From a virus, in the IMG/VR virus record IMGVR_UViG_3300043424_000614, positions 1 through 22,134 of that record: a stretch of 22,134 nt of DNA. One strand, 5' to 3'. Below, in pieces: positions 7,172 to 15,148 of the stretch. Each line of letters starts with the position of its first letter. Position 1 is the first letter of the stretch. The notes beneath the pieces were generated by a model, which was given only the letters and a program-made list of their open reading frames with translations, was not told the origin of the DNA and ran no database searches. The position numbers were made by a program, and so were the translations under genes.

Positions 7172-8820
7172 AAATTTCAATAGGTATTAACGGTTATAAA
7201 GAACACAAAGACCTTGAAAAGAGAGAAAAATTTTGTATCGAAAGTTTATTAAAAAACAAAAAAGAAAATGTAAATCTTTATAATGTTTGTTTTACTGATG
7301 AAAATATAAAATATGATTCTTTTGAAACATTAAATCAATTGTGTTTATATTCTAATAGTATCATAAAAAACTATTTTTCACACGAAGGTCTTCACAAAGA
7401 ATATGAACAAAGAAAGTCAGATATTGACAATAATAATAAAAAATTACCTTCAGTAAAAGAAATTTTTGATGTATTATCACATACTGATTGCGATTATTTT
7501 TTATTTTTAAACAATGATATTATTTTATCGAATAGATTTTTAAAGAATATTGACTCTTCAGTTGATTGTTATGCCGTATCTCGTATGCATATACATGACA
7601 TTGAATCTTTAAATGAGGAGCCTAAATTAGAATCTTATTCTGTACATGGATTTGATGCATTTTTAATAAAAAAAGAAACGTGGTTAAAAATTAGAAATAA
7701 TTTTCCTGATTTAATTCTCGGTAGATTTTATTGGGATACCTATTTCGTCACAAAATTTAAATTATTATGTAATACTAAATTTGTTAATGATTTACCTCCT
7801 GTATGTTTCCACATAGAACATAATAGTAAATCCTCTGAAAATACTATTGAAAATTATTACAACGAAGATGTATTTAAAAGAGATTTGATTATAGGTCATT
7901 TGTGGTTCAGTTATGTACAAAACGTACCATTAAAAAGACCTACAATTAATAATTGCAAGTGGTATCAACCTTTTCCGAATGAAAAAGAAATTGAGGAAAA
8001 ACACTTCAATCAATTAAATCAAAAAACACTCTTTGATCCTAATTTTGAAAAATTACCAATTACTAATAAAAATGATTTTGATTTGTTCATTCCAGTGGCA
8101 CCAAAAGATGAAATTAAATTGTCTTTTGTCATAGAATACGCAAATAAACATTTAAAACATAATAAAATATTTGTTTGCTCACCACACAATATAACAAATA
8201 AAATTACAGATTCAAAAATTTCTTACATTAATGACAATGATGTTTTAAATATTCCAGACAAAAGTTTTATTTCATTTAGACCTAATTGGACATATCAACA
8301 ATTTTTGAAATTATTTTTTAATTTCAGTGAATCACAATATTACTTTGCTCTTGATGCTGATACAATTATTATAAAGGATTTACCTTTATTTGAAAATGAA
8401 CATCCCATTTGGTATTATGGATGGCAACAAAATCATTTTCCTTACTTTCTTTTTAATAAAAAGTTTTTTAATCTAGATAAAAGTCTTAAACATACAGGCA
8501 TCGGTGATTTAGGTCTTTTCAATAAAAATATTACACAAACGTTTTTAAATTACACAGGATGTAAATCTCCTAAAGAATTGTTGCTTAAAACTGGACCACA
8601 AATGAATGTAGTGTTTCATTTTTCTGAATATGAAACATACGCAAATTTTACCAATACCCATTATACAGGACTTTACAAATTCAAACATCTAGAACAAGAA
8701 AATATGGGAAGAGACCTAAATCAAGGCGAAAGTTGGTCAAAAGAAGATATTAAACAAGTAATTGAAAATTATAAAAGTTCTTCTAAATCTATATTATCTC
8801 TTCACTCATGGAAAATATGA
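7168..8820 (+). CDS. Two-domain glycosyltransferase-like protein
   Basis: At 550 residues this is about twice the size of its neighbours and seems to join two transferase-like modules. The N-terminal module (about 1-250) starts SIGINGYKEH and has FLFLNNDIIL (111-120) where GT2 enzymes carry DxD, followed by RFYWDTYFV (186-194). The C-terminal module (about 303-550) starts DFDLFIPVAPKDE and has a clear DxD in YYFALDADTIIIKDLP (391-406), then WYYGWQQNHFPYF and TGIGDLGLFNK. This second module resembles the DUF6492-type GT-A proteins (from memory). A fusion of two enzymes acting in sequence is the simplest reading. The first site has N-N-D rather than D-x-D, which many GT2 enzymes tolerate. The start overlaps the upstream gene as ATGA. 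Confidence 0.8.
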   Translation: MKISIGINGYKEHKDLEKREKFCIESLLKNKKENVNLYNVCFTDENIKYDSFETLNQLCLYSNSIIKNYFSHEGLHKEYEQRKSDIDNNNKKLPSVKEIFDVLSHTDCDYFLFLNNDIILSNRFLKNIDSSVDCYAVSRMHIHDIESLNEEPKLESYSVHGFDAFLIKKETWLKIRNNFPDLILGRFYWDTYFVTKFKLLCNTKFVNDLPPVCFHIEHNSKSSENTIENYYNEDVFKRDLIIGHLWFSYVQNVPLKRPTINNCKWYQPFPNEKEIEEKHFNQLNQKTLFDPNFEKLPITNKNDFDLFIPVAPKDEIKLSFVIEYANKHLKHNKIFVCSPHNITNKITDSKISYINDNDVLNIPDKSFISFRPNWTYQQFLKLFFNFSESQYYFALDADTIIIKDLPLFENEHPIWYYGWQQNHFPYFLFNKKFFNLDKSLKHTGIGDLGLFNKNITQTFLNYTGCKSPKELLLKTGPQMNVVFHFSEYETYANFTNTHYTGLYKFKHLEQENMGRDLNQGESWSKEDIKQVIENYKSSSKSILSLHSWKI

Positions 8821-9686
8821 AATCAATTTATGTACATTTGAGACCAGATCAATTTACATTTTCAAGTGAATTTGTACATTCAAATTATGTATACACCGAC
8901 TTACCTTCTTATGCTAATGTAAGTATTAAACAGACAAAAAAATTTTTAAGTGGTGATCCTATATTATTAGATAATTCTTTTATCAATAATGAAATAAGTG
9001 ATGAAATAGAAACATTTTTTAAACTATGTAAAGAAAAATTTCCTTCCTTTTATAAGGACCCATTTTGGTTTTTAACACTAGCTAGATTATATGTGGTTTT
9101 TCTTTTTTGTAAGAAAGAAAATGTAAATGAATTTATTCATTTAGAATATGACAATTTAATCTATTCAGACTTTACACAATTAAAAGATTTAAAACAGTCA
9201 ATATATTTTACACAAGTCGGTCCTTATTGTAGTTCTGCTGGTTTTGTTTATTGTAACTCTTTAGAATCTTTTGAAAAATTTATTATTAAACTCCAACAAT
9301 TAATAAACAAAGGAGAAAATATTGTACGCAAATTTACACAATATGATCAATTAAGTGAAATGATTATGTTAGATTTAATTTTTACTCATACGAAAGTTAT
9401 GAATTATCTCCCGATTTTACCTTTCGGAGATTGCAGTAAAAATTTTAATGAACTTCAAATTTTATTCGATAGCGCATCTTATGGTCAATATTTAGGAGGT
9501 ACAAATAACGGAAACGGTAAAGGGTGGTATGGTTTGCATCATTATGTGGGCAGAGAAATTGCTAATAAGTCCATCGATGTTATATTTGAAAATAATAAAC
9601 CTTTTGTTTTATTTGACAGTAAAAAAATACCTATTGCTAATTTACATATTCATTCTAAAAAATTAGAAAATTTTATTTGTGAATAG
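8808..9686 (+). CDS. Glycosyltransferase-like protein (GT-A type, putative)
   Basis: The 292-residue protein has FIHLEYDNLIYSDFTQLK (109-126), in which E-Y-D-N sits after a hydrophobic strand as expected for a GT-A metal site. AGFVYCNSLESFEKF follows (144-158). The later block FDSASYGQYLGG with a Gly/Asn-rich loop resembles the acceptor region of poorly characterised viral and bacterial glycosyltransferases. There is no clear assignment to a numbered family. The first ATG at 8808 overlaps the upstream gene by 13 bases. The in-frame ATG at 8817 (protein MKSIYVHLRPDQF) would give a tidy ATGA overlap and may be the true start. Its position inside the cassette supports a role in glycan building. 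Confidence 0.65.
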   Translation: MENMKSIYVHLRPDQFTFSSEFVHSNYVYTDLPSYANVSIKQTKKFLSGDPILLDNSFINNEISDEIETFFKLCKEKFPSFYKDPFWFLTLARLYVVFLFCKKENVNEFIHLEYDNLIYSDFTQLKDLKQSIYFTQVGPYCSSAGFVYCNSLESFEKFIIKLQQLINKGENIVRKFTQYDQLSEMIMLDLIFTHTKVMNYLPILPFGDCSKNFNELQILFDSASYGQYLGGTNNGNGKGWYGLHHYVGREIANKSIDVIFENNKPFVLFDSKKIPIANLHIHSKKLENFICE

Positions 9687-10464
9687 AGAAAATATAATAA
9701 CAGGAAATGCTTTTAAAAGTATTGCTGATGATTTTTTAGATGAAGAAAAAACTTTTTTGGATTTATCTAAAAAACCTAAAATTATTTTTCTTAAAACTGA
9801 TTGGATAGAATTATTTAAAAATAAAATTCTTCCTAAAATAAATTATCAATTTAGTTTAATAACACATAATGCGGATCGTTCATGTCCTTCTGGTAATTTT
9901 GATTTATTAGAGGACAACAAACTTATAAAATGGTTTGGAATGAATTGTGATATTACACATCCTAAACTTCAACCGATTCCTATTGGTATAGCGAATGAAA
10001 AGTGGTCACACGGGAATAAAGATATTTTACTTAAAATCATTAATGAAAATAATGAAAAGAAAAATTTTGTATATTCCAACTTTGATGTTTCTACAAATTA
10101 TAATAAAAGAAACAATACTTTAAATTGGATAAAAACACAGACTTATATAGACCAAGAAAGATCAAAATTATCTTTTGAAAATTATTTAAAAAAATTAAGC
10201 ACATACAAATATGTTATATCTCCTGCAGGTAATAGTATAGATTGTCACCGAATTTGGGAATCAATTTATTTAAATGTCATTCCTATAATAGAAAAACATG
10301 TAGCATTAGAGTTTTTTTATGATTTAACTATTTTGGTGGTAGATTCTTTCGAACAAATAACCGAAAAAATGTTAAATGATGAATTTATAAAAATAAAATC
10401 CAAAAACAAACAATTATCAGATTTTATTTTTTATAAAAAAATGATACGTTATGAAAAAAATTAA
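9679..10464 (+). CDS. Exostosin-like (GT47-type) glycosyltransferase
   Basis: The key signature is YVISPAGNSIDCHRIWESIY (178-197) followed by LNVIPII. It matches the nucleotide-sugar-binding core of exostosin-like, GT-B-fold enzymes, where S-P-x-G-x-x-x-D-x-x-R-x-W-E is typical. The upstream segment NFVYSNFDVSTNYNKRN (129-145) fits the usual lead-in, and LQPIPIGIANEKWSHGNK (97-114) the N-terminal part. The start is GTG at 9679, overlapping the previous gene by 8 bases. The downstream overlap is 14 bases. The sugar it transfers is unknown. Confidence 0.75.
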   Translation: MNRENIITGNAFKSIADDFLDEEKTFLDLSKKPKIIFLKTDWIELFKNKILPKINYQFSLITHNADRSCPSGNFDLLEDNKLIKWFGMNCDITHPKLQPIPIGIANEKWSHGNKDILLKIINENNEKKNFVYSNFDVSTNYNKRNNTLNWIKTQTYIDQERSKLSFENYLKKLSTYKYVISPAGNSIDCHRIWESIYLNVIPIIEKHVALEFFYDLTILVVDSFEQITEKMLNDEFIKIKSKNKQLSDFIFYKKMIRYEKN

Positions 10465-11125
10465 AATTTGCGTATGTCATTATCCGCCTCTTGAGGATAG
10501 AAAAAAATATTTAGATTCAGTTCTCCCTACATTACAAATACCGTTTGAGTTTTATAGCAAATTTAATAGAGAAAATATTAACGACTACGCAAATTTATTT
10601 TCACAGGATCCTGTTATTCTTTCTCAAAGAGGATGGTCTGGTAATCCCCCGAATATGTCACCGTCTATAAAAGCGACTACATTAGAACACGCTAAAATCT
10701 ATGAAGATATCTTAGAACAAAATTATGATTATTTTGCAATTTTAGAAGACGATGCTGTCTTAACAGATGATTTTAAAAATAAATTTTTTAATATAATTGA
10801 TAACTTACCAAATGATTGGGATGTATTACATTTTAGCAATGGTTGTGGTGGTCGACCACATTTAAAGTGCAATGATGGTACTAATTTGGTTAAAATGGAA
10901 TGTAAAAGAAGTTGGACAGCAAGTGGATATTTAATAACTAAAAAAACAGCAAAAAAATTCTTAGACTGCATTTACCCTATTGTATTACCCATTGATTTTG
11001 AATTAAATTTTATCCAAAAACATTTAAATATGAATGTTTTTTGGGCTGTTGATCCTCTTGTATTTGAAGGTTCAAATCCAGTAGCAGGTAAACATCATAA
11101 ATACGGATCAAGTCAAATAAGATAA
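10451..11125 (+). CDS. GT25-type (LPS glycosyltransferase-like) protein
   Basis: GT25 enzymes add sugars, often galactose, to lipopolysaccharide or to collagen-type hydroxylysine. The hallmarks are here: FEFYSKFNREN (32-42), a conserved middle SIKATTLEHAKIYEDIL (72-88) where classic members read SLGEIACTLSH, the metal site FAILEDDAVL (95-104), the block WDVLHFSN (123-130), TASGYLITKKTAKKFL (156-171) and LPIDFELN (179-186), where the family usually has PVDW. All catalytic blocks are in order and the length (224 residues) is normal. The start overlaps the preceding gene by 14 bases, and the stop shares one base with the next ATG (TAATG). Confidence 0.88.
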   Translation: MKKIKICVCHYPPLEDRKKYLDSVLPTLQIPFEFYSKFNRENINDYANLFSQDPVILSQRGWSGNPPNMSPSIKATTLEHAKIYEDILEQNYDYFAILEDDAVLTDDFKNKFFNIIDNLPNDWDVLHFSNGCGGRPHLKCNDGTNLVKMECKRSWTASGYLITKKTAKKFLDCIYPIVLPIDFELNFIQKHLNMNVFWAVDPLVFEGSNPVAGKHHKYGSSQIR

Positions 11126-11829
11126 TGGAAACTATTTTAGTAAAACAACATATAGGTTTAGGTGATTATTTGATTTGTAATGGTTTAATAAGAATTTTAG
11201 CAGAAAAATATAATATCATCTTACCTGTACCTACAAATTATTTGACTAGTGTTGAATTCATGTATCGTGATATATCTAATATTTCATGTGTGCGTCTTGA
11301 ACACGTCAACTATAATGACTATAAAAATATTAAGGTAATTGGTTTTGATTGGTCTGAACATCCAACAAAATACCCAGAAGAAAATTTTGAACAAATGTTT
11401 TATCGACATGCCGACATTCCATTTGAATGTAAGAAAACACATTTTAAAGTTTTAAGAGATGTCGAAAGAGAAAAAAATTTATTTAATTCATTAAATTTAA
11501 TTCCTAAATCTTATTCATTTTTACACGAATATAATGCTGGAGATTCAAATTCAAGTGTAAAAATAAATAGAAATTTAATAACAAATCAAAATATAATATC
11601 CGTAGGTGTAAATGTTTTTTCGCAAAATATTTTTGATTACATAACACTTATAAATGAAGCAGCTGAGGTTCATGTTATAGAGTCAAGTATATTTTGTTTA
11701 ATTGATTTGTGTCAAGAAATTATAAATTCTAATCTTTTTTGCCATCAATACGCGAAAAGAGACAAAAACCTTTTAGGTAAAGGAAATTGGATGATACCAA
11801 AAAATTGCAAAAATTGGAAAGTTTTTTAA
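11125..11829 (+). CDS. GT-B glycosyltransferase-like protein, possibly GT9-related
   Basis: The N-terminus VKQHIGLGDYLICNGLIRIL (6-25) is the first strand-loop-helix of GT-B-fold enzymes in the ADP-heptose transferase (GT9) style. The C-terminal part has FDYITLINEAAEVHVIESSI, followed by FCLIDLC. This resembles the place where GT9 enzymes carry the donor-binding DSGPMH motif, here with E-S-S. At 234 residues it is shorter than classic GT9 proteins (about 320-350), so it could be a reduced version or a distant relative. The gene starts inside the stop of the GT25-like gene (TAATG) and ends 9 bases before the methyltransferase. Confidence 0.65.
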   Translation: METILVKQHIGLGDYLICNGLIRILAEKYNIILPVPTNYLTSVEFMYRDISNISCVRLEHVNYNDYKNIKVIGFDWSEHPTKYPEENFEQMFYRHADIPFECKKTHFKVLRDVEREKNLFNSLNLIPKSYSFLHEYNAGDSNSSVKINRNLITNQNIISVGVNVFSQNIFDYITLINEAAEVHVIESSIFCLIDLCQEIINSNLFCHQYAKRDKNLLGKGNWMIPKNCKNWKVF

Positions 11830-11838
11830 ATATGAATT

Positions 11839-12462
11839 ATGTTAGCTAATTATTTTAAAGACGATTTAGGAATTATACATCAAAAAGATATCAATAATGA
11901 TGTAAAATATGATAAGCAATACATCGATGAAAGATATCACCAATATCCTGAAAAATGTGTGAATATGTCACATTTAAGATTGGGATTTATTATAGGAGGT
12001 ATTCAAAGAACCCCTACATCTATTTTAGATGTAGGTTATGGTTCGGGTGATTTTTTAAAGGTATGCAAAAACATTATACCTAAATGTTACGGTAATGATG
12101 TAACTGGTTTACCCGTTCCTTCCGGAGTCGAATTTGTAGAAAATATATATGAAAATTTTTATGATGTAGTATGTTTTTTTGATGTTTTAGAACATTTTAC
12201 TGATATTAATGTAATAAAAAATATAAAATGTAATTTTATTAGTATTAGTGTTCCTTGGTGTCATTATTTTAATGATGAATGGTTTGAAAAATGGAAACAT
12301 CGTAGACCAGATGAACATTTACATCATTTTGATTTATCTTCTTTAACAAATTTTTTTAACGAATGTGGATTTGAATTAATATGTCATTCTAATATTGAAG
12401 ACGCTATTCGTAAAGACGTTGATAAAAATATACTTTCTTGTATTTTTAAAAACAAGAAATGA
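11839..12462 (+). CDS. SAM-dependent class I methyltransferase
   Basis: Motif I is clear, LDVGYGSGD (63-71), with the acidic end of strand 2 near YGNDVTGLP (84-92). YDVVCFFDVLEHF (108-120) is the motif of Methyltransf_23/UbiG-like enzymes. FISISVPWCHYF (133-144) and LHHFDLSSLTNFFNECGFEL (161-180) complete the Rossmann fold. The substrate is unknown. Its place among sugar-transfer genes suggests O-methylation of a sugar or capping of a glycan end (inference). The start is the ATG at 11839; an ATG at 11832 is out of frame and closes after five codons. The end overlaps the next gene as ATGA. Confidence 0.85.
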   Translation: MLANYFKDDLGIIHQKDINNDVKYDKQYIDERYHQYPEKCVNMSHLRLGFIIGGIQRTPTSILDVGYGSGDFLKVCKNIIPKCYGNDVTGLPVPSGVEFVENIYENFYDVVCFFDVLEHFTDINVIKNIKCNFISISVPWCHYFNDEWFEKWKHRRPDEHLHHFDLSSLTNFFNECGFELICHSNIEDAIRKDVDKNILSCIFKNKK

Positions 12463-13319
12463 AATTTAGTAGTAAAAATTTTGTAAACGGTTCTTTTTAT
12501 CTTTACGAAAAATTTAAAGATGATACCCCATTTGCTACTGGCAAAATTGGTAATTGTGAATTAATGTGCATTTACAATTATTTTTATTTTGAACATAAAA
12601 AAGAACCAATTCAGTGGTTTCCGAATGTAGTAGAAGAAACCTATAATAATACTGGTGTTTTTCCACAAACAGAACAAGCCCGAATTGAATTTGTTAATCA
12701 ATTAACAAGTGACCTAAAAGATATAGATTCTTTAGCTTGGTGGTCTATGTTTAATTTAGATTTTGAAGCACGATATATTAAAAAATATTCTCCTAATTGT
12801 GAATTATTGGATTTACAAAGTTTAGAACCTTTCTATTCTGGTTCACCGTGGACAGAACATTTAAAAGATAAAAAAGTTCTTGTTGTTTCTCCCTTTACAG
12901 AATCTATTCAAAAACAATATTGTATTAAAGATAAAATTTGGAAAGATCCTCGTATATTGCCCAGCTTTGAATTGTTAACTATAAAACATCAACATTCACC
13001 TGGAATACACAAACCAAGTCGTTACGCTTCTTGGAAAGAAATGGTTGAAGATATTAAAAGTCAAATGTCTTCAATAAATTATGATATATTGTTAGTTGGT
13101 GCTGGTGCCTCAGCATTGCCTTTAGTTGCTCATGCTAAACGTTCAGGTAAAAGGGGCATTCATTTAGGAGGACCATTACAACTCTTATTTGGTATTAAAG
13201 GAGGAAGATGGGACAATGGTCCAGTCGGTAAACATTTTTATAACGATTACTGGATTAGGCCTTCTATAGAAGAAACCCCTGAAAAGTTTAAAAACATCGA
13301 AGGTGGATGTTATTGGTGA
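12459..13319 (+). CDS. GT-D-like glycosyltransferase-fold protein (putative)
   Basis: The protein has two marks of the GT-D/DUF1792-type fold: an N-terminal GKIGNCELMC (28-37) at the place of the usual R-F-G-D-G-E metal motif, and a C-terminal block with DILLVGAGASALPLVAHAKR (209-228), then GIHLGGPLQLLFGIKGG (233-249). The latter is the G-A-G plus H-x-G-G-x-x-Q signature of this group. The usual D-x-E is replaced by N-C-E, so metal binding may be altered, though similar variants may exist. It is the last gene of the cassette; 30 bases separate it from gene 46. It overlaps the methyltransferase by 4 bases. Its sugar and acceptor are unknown. Confidence 0.65.
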   Translation: MKFSSKNFVNGSFYLYEKFKDDTPFATGKIGNCELMCIYNYFYFEHKKEPIQWFPNVVEETYNNTGVFPQTEQARIEFVNQLTSDLKDIDSLAWWSMFNLDFEARYIKKYSPNCELLDLQSLEPFYSGSPWTEHLKDKKVLVVSPFTESIQKQYCIKDKIWKDPRILPSFELLTIKHQHSPGIHKPSRYASWKEMVEDIKSQMSSINYDILLVGAGASALPLVAHAKRSGKRGIHLGGPLQLLFGIKGGRWDNGPVGKHFYNDYWIRPSIEETPEKFKNIEGGCYW

Positions 13320-13349
13320 TTTAATTTTTAATCATAATAAAATCATAAC

Positions 13350-15143
13350 GTGCATTTAGTAAATTTTAAAACTCTAGAAGTTAAAAATTTTCTTTCTATA
13401 GGAAATACTCCAGTAAATCTCAGTATTGAAAATGGTGTTAATATCATTACAGGAGTTAATTTGGATAAAGAAGATTCTAAAAATGGTGTTGGCAAATCTA
13501 CCATTATTGAAGCTCTTCATTTTGCTTTATTCGGTTCAACTATTAGAGAATTGAATAAAGACCTCATAATCAATTCTAAAACCAAAAAAGATTGCGAAGT
13601 AAAATTAACATTTGAAATTTGTAATAACGGAAACAAAGATCAATATCAAATTGTTAGAACTTTACAGCCTACTAAATGTTTTATAAGCAAAAATGATGAT
13701 GATGTAACTAGATCGACCTTGCCAAAAACTAATGAATTTATTTGTAAATTAATTCATTCTAACAGTAAAATATTCCAAAATTCTGTCATAATGACAATCA
13801 ACAATACTGTTCCTTTTATGGCACAGACTAAAGTTGATAAGAGAAAATTTATTGAAAGTATTTTAAATTTAGAAGTTTTTTCAGAAATGCTTTTAAAAGC
13901 AAGAGCGGAACATAACGAAACAAAAAGAGAGTATGAAATTTGTTTCGCGAAACACTCAGAAATAGAAAAGAATTATAATATTAACAAACAACAATTAGAT
14001 CTTTTTGAAGATAATAAAAATAACAAACTTTCAAATATTAGAAAAAAAATAGAAGACACTCTTTCTAAAATAGAAGAGTTTAAAAAATCATTTCATCAAA
14101 TTCCTGAAAATGTAGATCAATTATTTGATTCAAAAATTACTTTACTACAAAAAGAATTAAAAGAAATTAAAAATAAACATCAAAATATTTTTGAAAAAAT
14201 AACAGAATTTAAAACCTCCATTAAGCATCAAAAATCTTTACTTCAAGAAATTGGAAGTGTCGATGCTGTATGTTCAACATGTAACAGACCCTATTCTGAA
14301 GATGATATTAAACATAAAGAAGAAAACATTTTAAAAATTAATAATAAAATCAATGAGTTAACCGAAAAAAAAAGCAAAATTTCTTTGTCATTAGAGGAAA
14401 TAGAAAATACTCAAGAACAAAAAGAAAAAGAAATACAAGAAGTTAATTTAAAAAGACAAAAAATTCAACAATTCATTAAAGAAAATTCTAATATACAAAC
14501 AAAAATTACCTTTTTAATTGAAAATATTAAAGAATTTAAAAAAGATGAAAGTGACATTAAAGAAGAATCTAATGAGGTTTTAGAAAACATAGTTAAAACT
14601 CTTTCAGAAGATGTTAAAATACACAAAGATCAATTACAGACATTAGATAACACTTTGTCAGTTTTGGAATGTGTCAAATTTGTTGTTTCTGAAGAAGGTG
14701 TGAAGTCGTATATCGTCAGAAAAATATTAAAAGTTTTAAATTCCCGTTTAGCTTATTATTTGGAACAATTACAAGCTAACTGTTTATGTTCATTTAATGA
14801 ATATTTTGATGAAAATATTACAGATGAAAAAGGTGAAGCGCGTTCTTATTTCAATTTTTCTGGAGGAGAAAGAAAGAGAATTGATTTAGCATGTTTGTTT
14901 GCCTTCCTAGACATTCGTAGAATGCAAGGTGATATTCATTTTTCAACCATCTTCTATGATGAACTTTTGGATTCTTCATTAGATGATAAAGGAGTCGAAT
15001 TGGTATTAAAAATTTTAAGAGATCGTATGGAAAAATATAATGAAAATTGTTACATCATAACTCACAGAGGTACTACCGTTTTGGATAAAGCAGATAAAAT
15101 TATTATGCTTGAAAAGAAAAATGGGTTTACATACATAATTTAA
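13350..15143 (+). CDS. 46: Recombination nuclease subunit gp46 (Rad50-like ATPase)
   Basis: Gp46 is the ATPase and coiled-coil partner of gp47. Visible elements are Walker A in SKNGVGKSTIIEAL (43-56), a Q-loop region near 150-160, long charged coiled-coil segments (about 185-440) around the zinc hook CSTCNRPY (Cys308, Cys311), the ABC signature FSGGERKR (503-510), Walker B with D-loop IFYDELLDSSLD (534-545), and the H-loop in YIITHR (568-573). The start is GTG at 13350; it is forced, because an in-frame stop lies 12 bases upstream and no ATG intervenes. The length, 597 residues, is near T4 gp46 (560). Gene 47 lies 7.7 kb upstream, an unusual separation for a two-subunit enzyme. There is no Shine-Dalgarno site. 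Confidence 0.95.
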   Translation: MHLVNFKTLEVKNFLSIGNTPVNLSIENGVNIITGVNLDKEDSKNGVGKSTIIEALHFALFGSTIRELNKDLIINSKTKKDCEVKLTFEICNNGNKDQYQIVRTLQPTKCFISKNDDDVTRSTLPKTNEFICKLIHSNSKIFQNSVIMTINNTVPFMAQTKVDKRKFIESILNLEVFSEMLLKARAEHNETKREYEICFAKHSEIEKNYNINKQQLDLFEDNKNNKLSNIRKKIEDTLSKIEEFKKSFHQIPENVDQLFDSKITLLQKELKEIKNKHQNIFEKITEFKTSIKHQKSLLQEIGSVDAVCSTCNRPYSEDDIKHKEENILKINNKINELTEKKSKISLSLEEIENTQEQKEKEIQEVNLKRQKIQQFIKENSNIQTKITFLIENIKEFKKDESDIKEESNEVLENIVKTLSEDVKIHKDQLQTLDNTLSVLECVKFVVSEEGVKSYIVRKILKVLNSRLAYYLEQLQANCLCSFNEYFDENITDEKGEARSYFNFSGGERKRIDLACLFAFLDIRRMQGDIHFSTIFYDELLDSSLDDKGVELVLKILRDRMEKYNENCYIITHRGTTVLDKADKIIMLEKKNGFTYII

Positions 15144-15148
15144 ATAAA

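Noticed and set aside
10729-10971. Minus-strand open frame of 80 codons
   Set aside because: It lies wholly inside the GT25-like gene, whose motifs are clear.
11096-11103. CATAAATA on the plus strand, 21 bases before the gene at 11125
   Set aside because: It is inside the coding sequence of the GT25-like gene (H-K-Y codons) in AT-rich DNA, and the flanking genes are translationally coupled, so a late promoter is not needed.
11832-11849. ATG at 11832 as a possible start for the methyltransferase
   Set aside because: It is out of frame and meets a stop after five codons.
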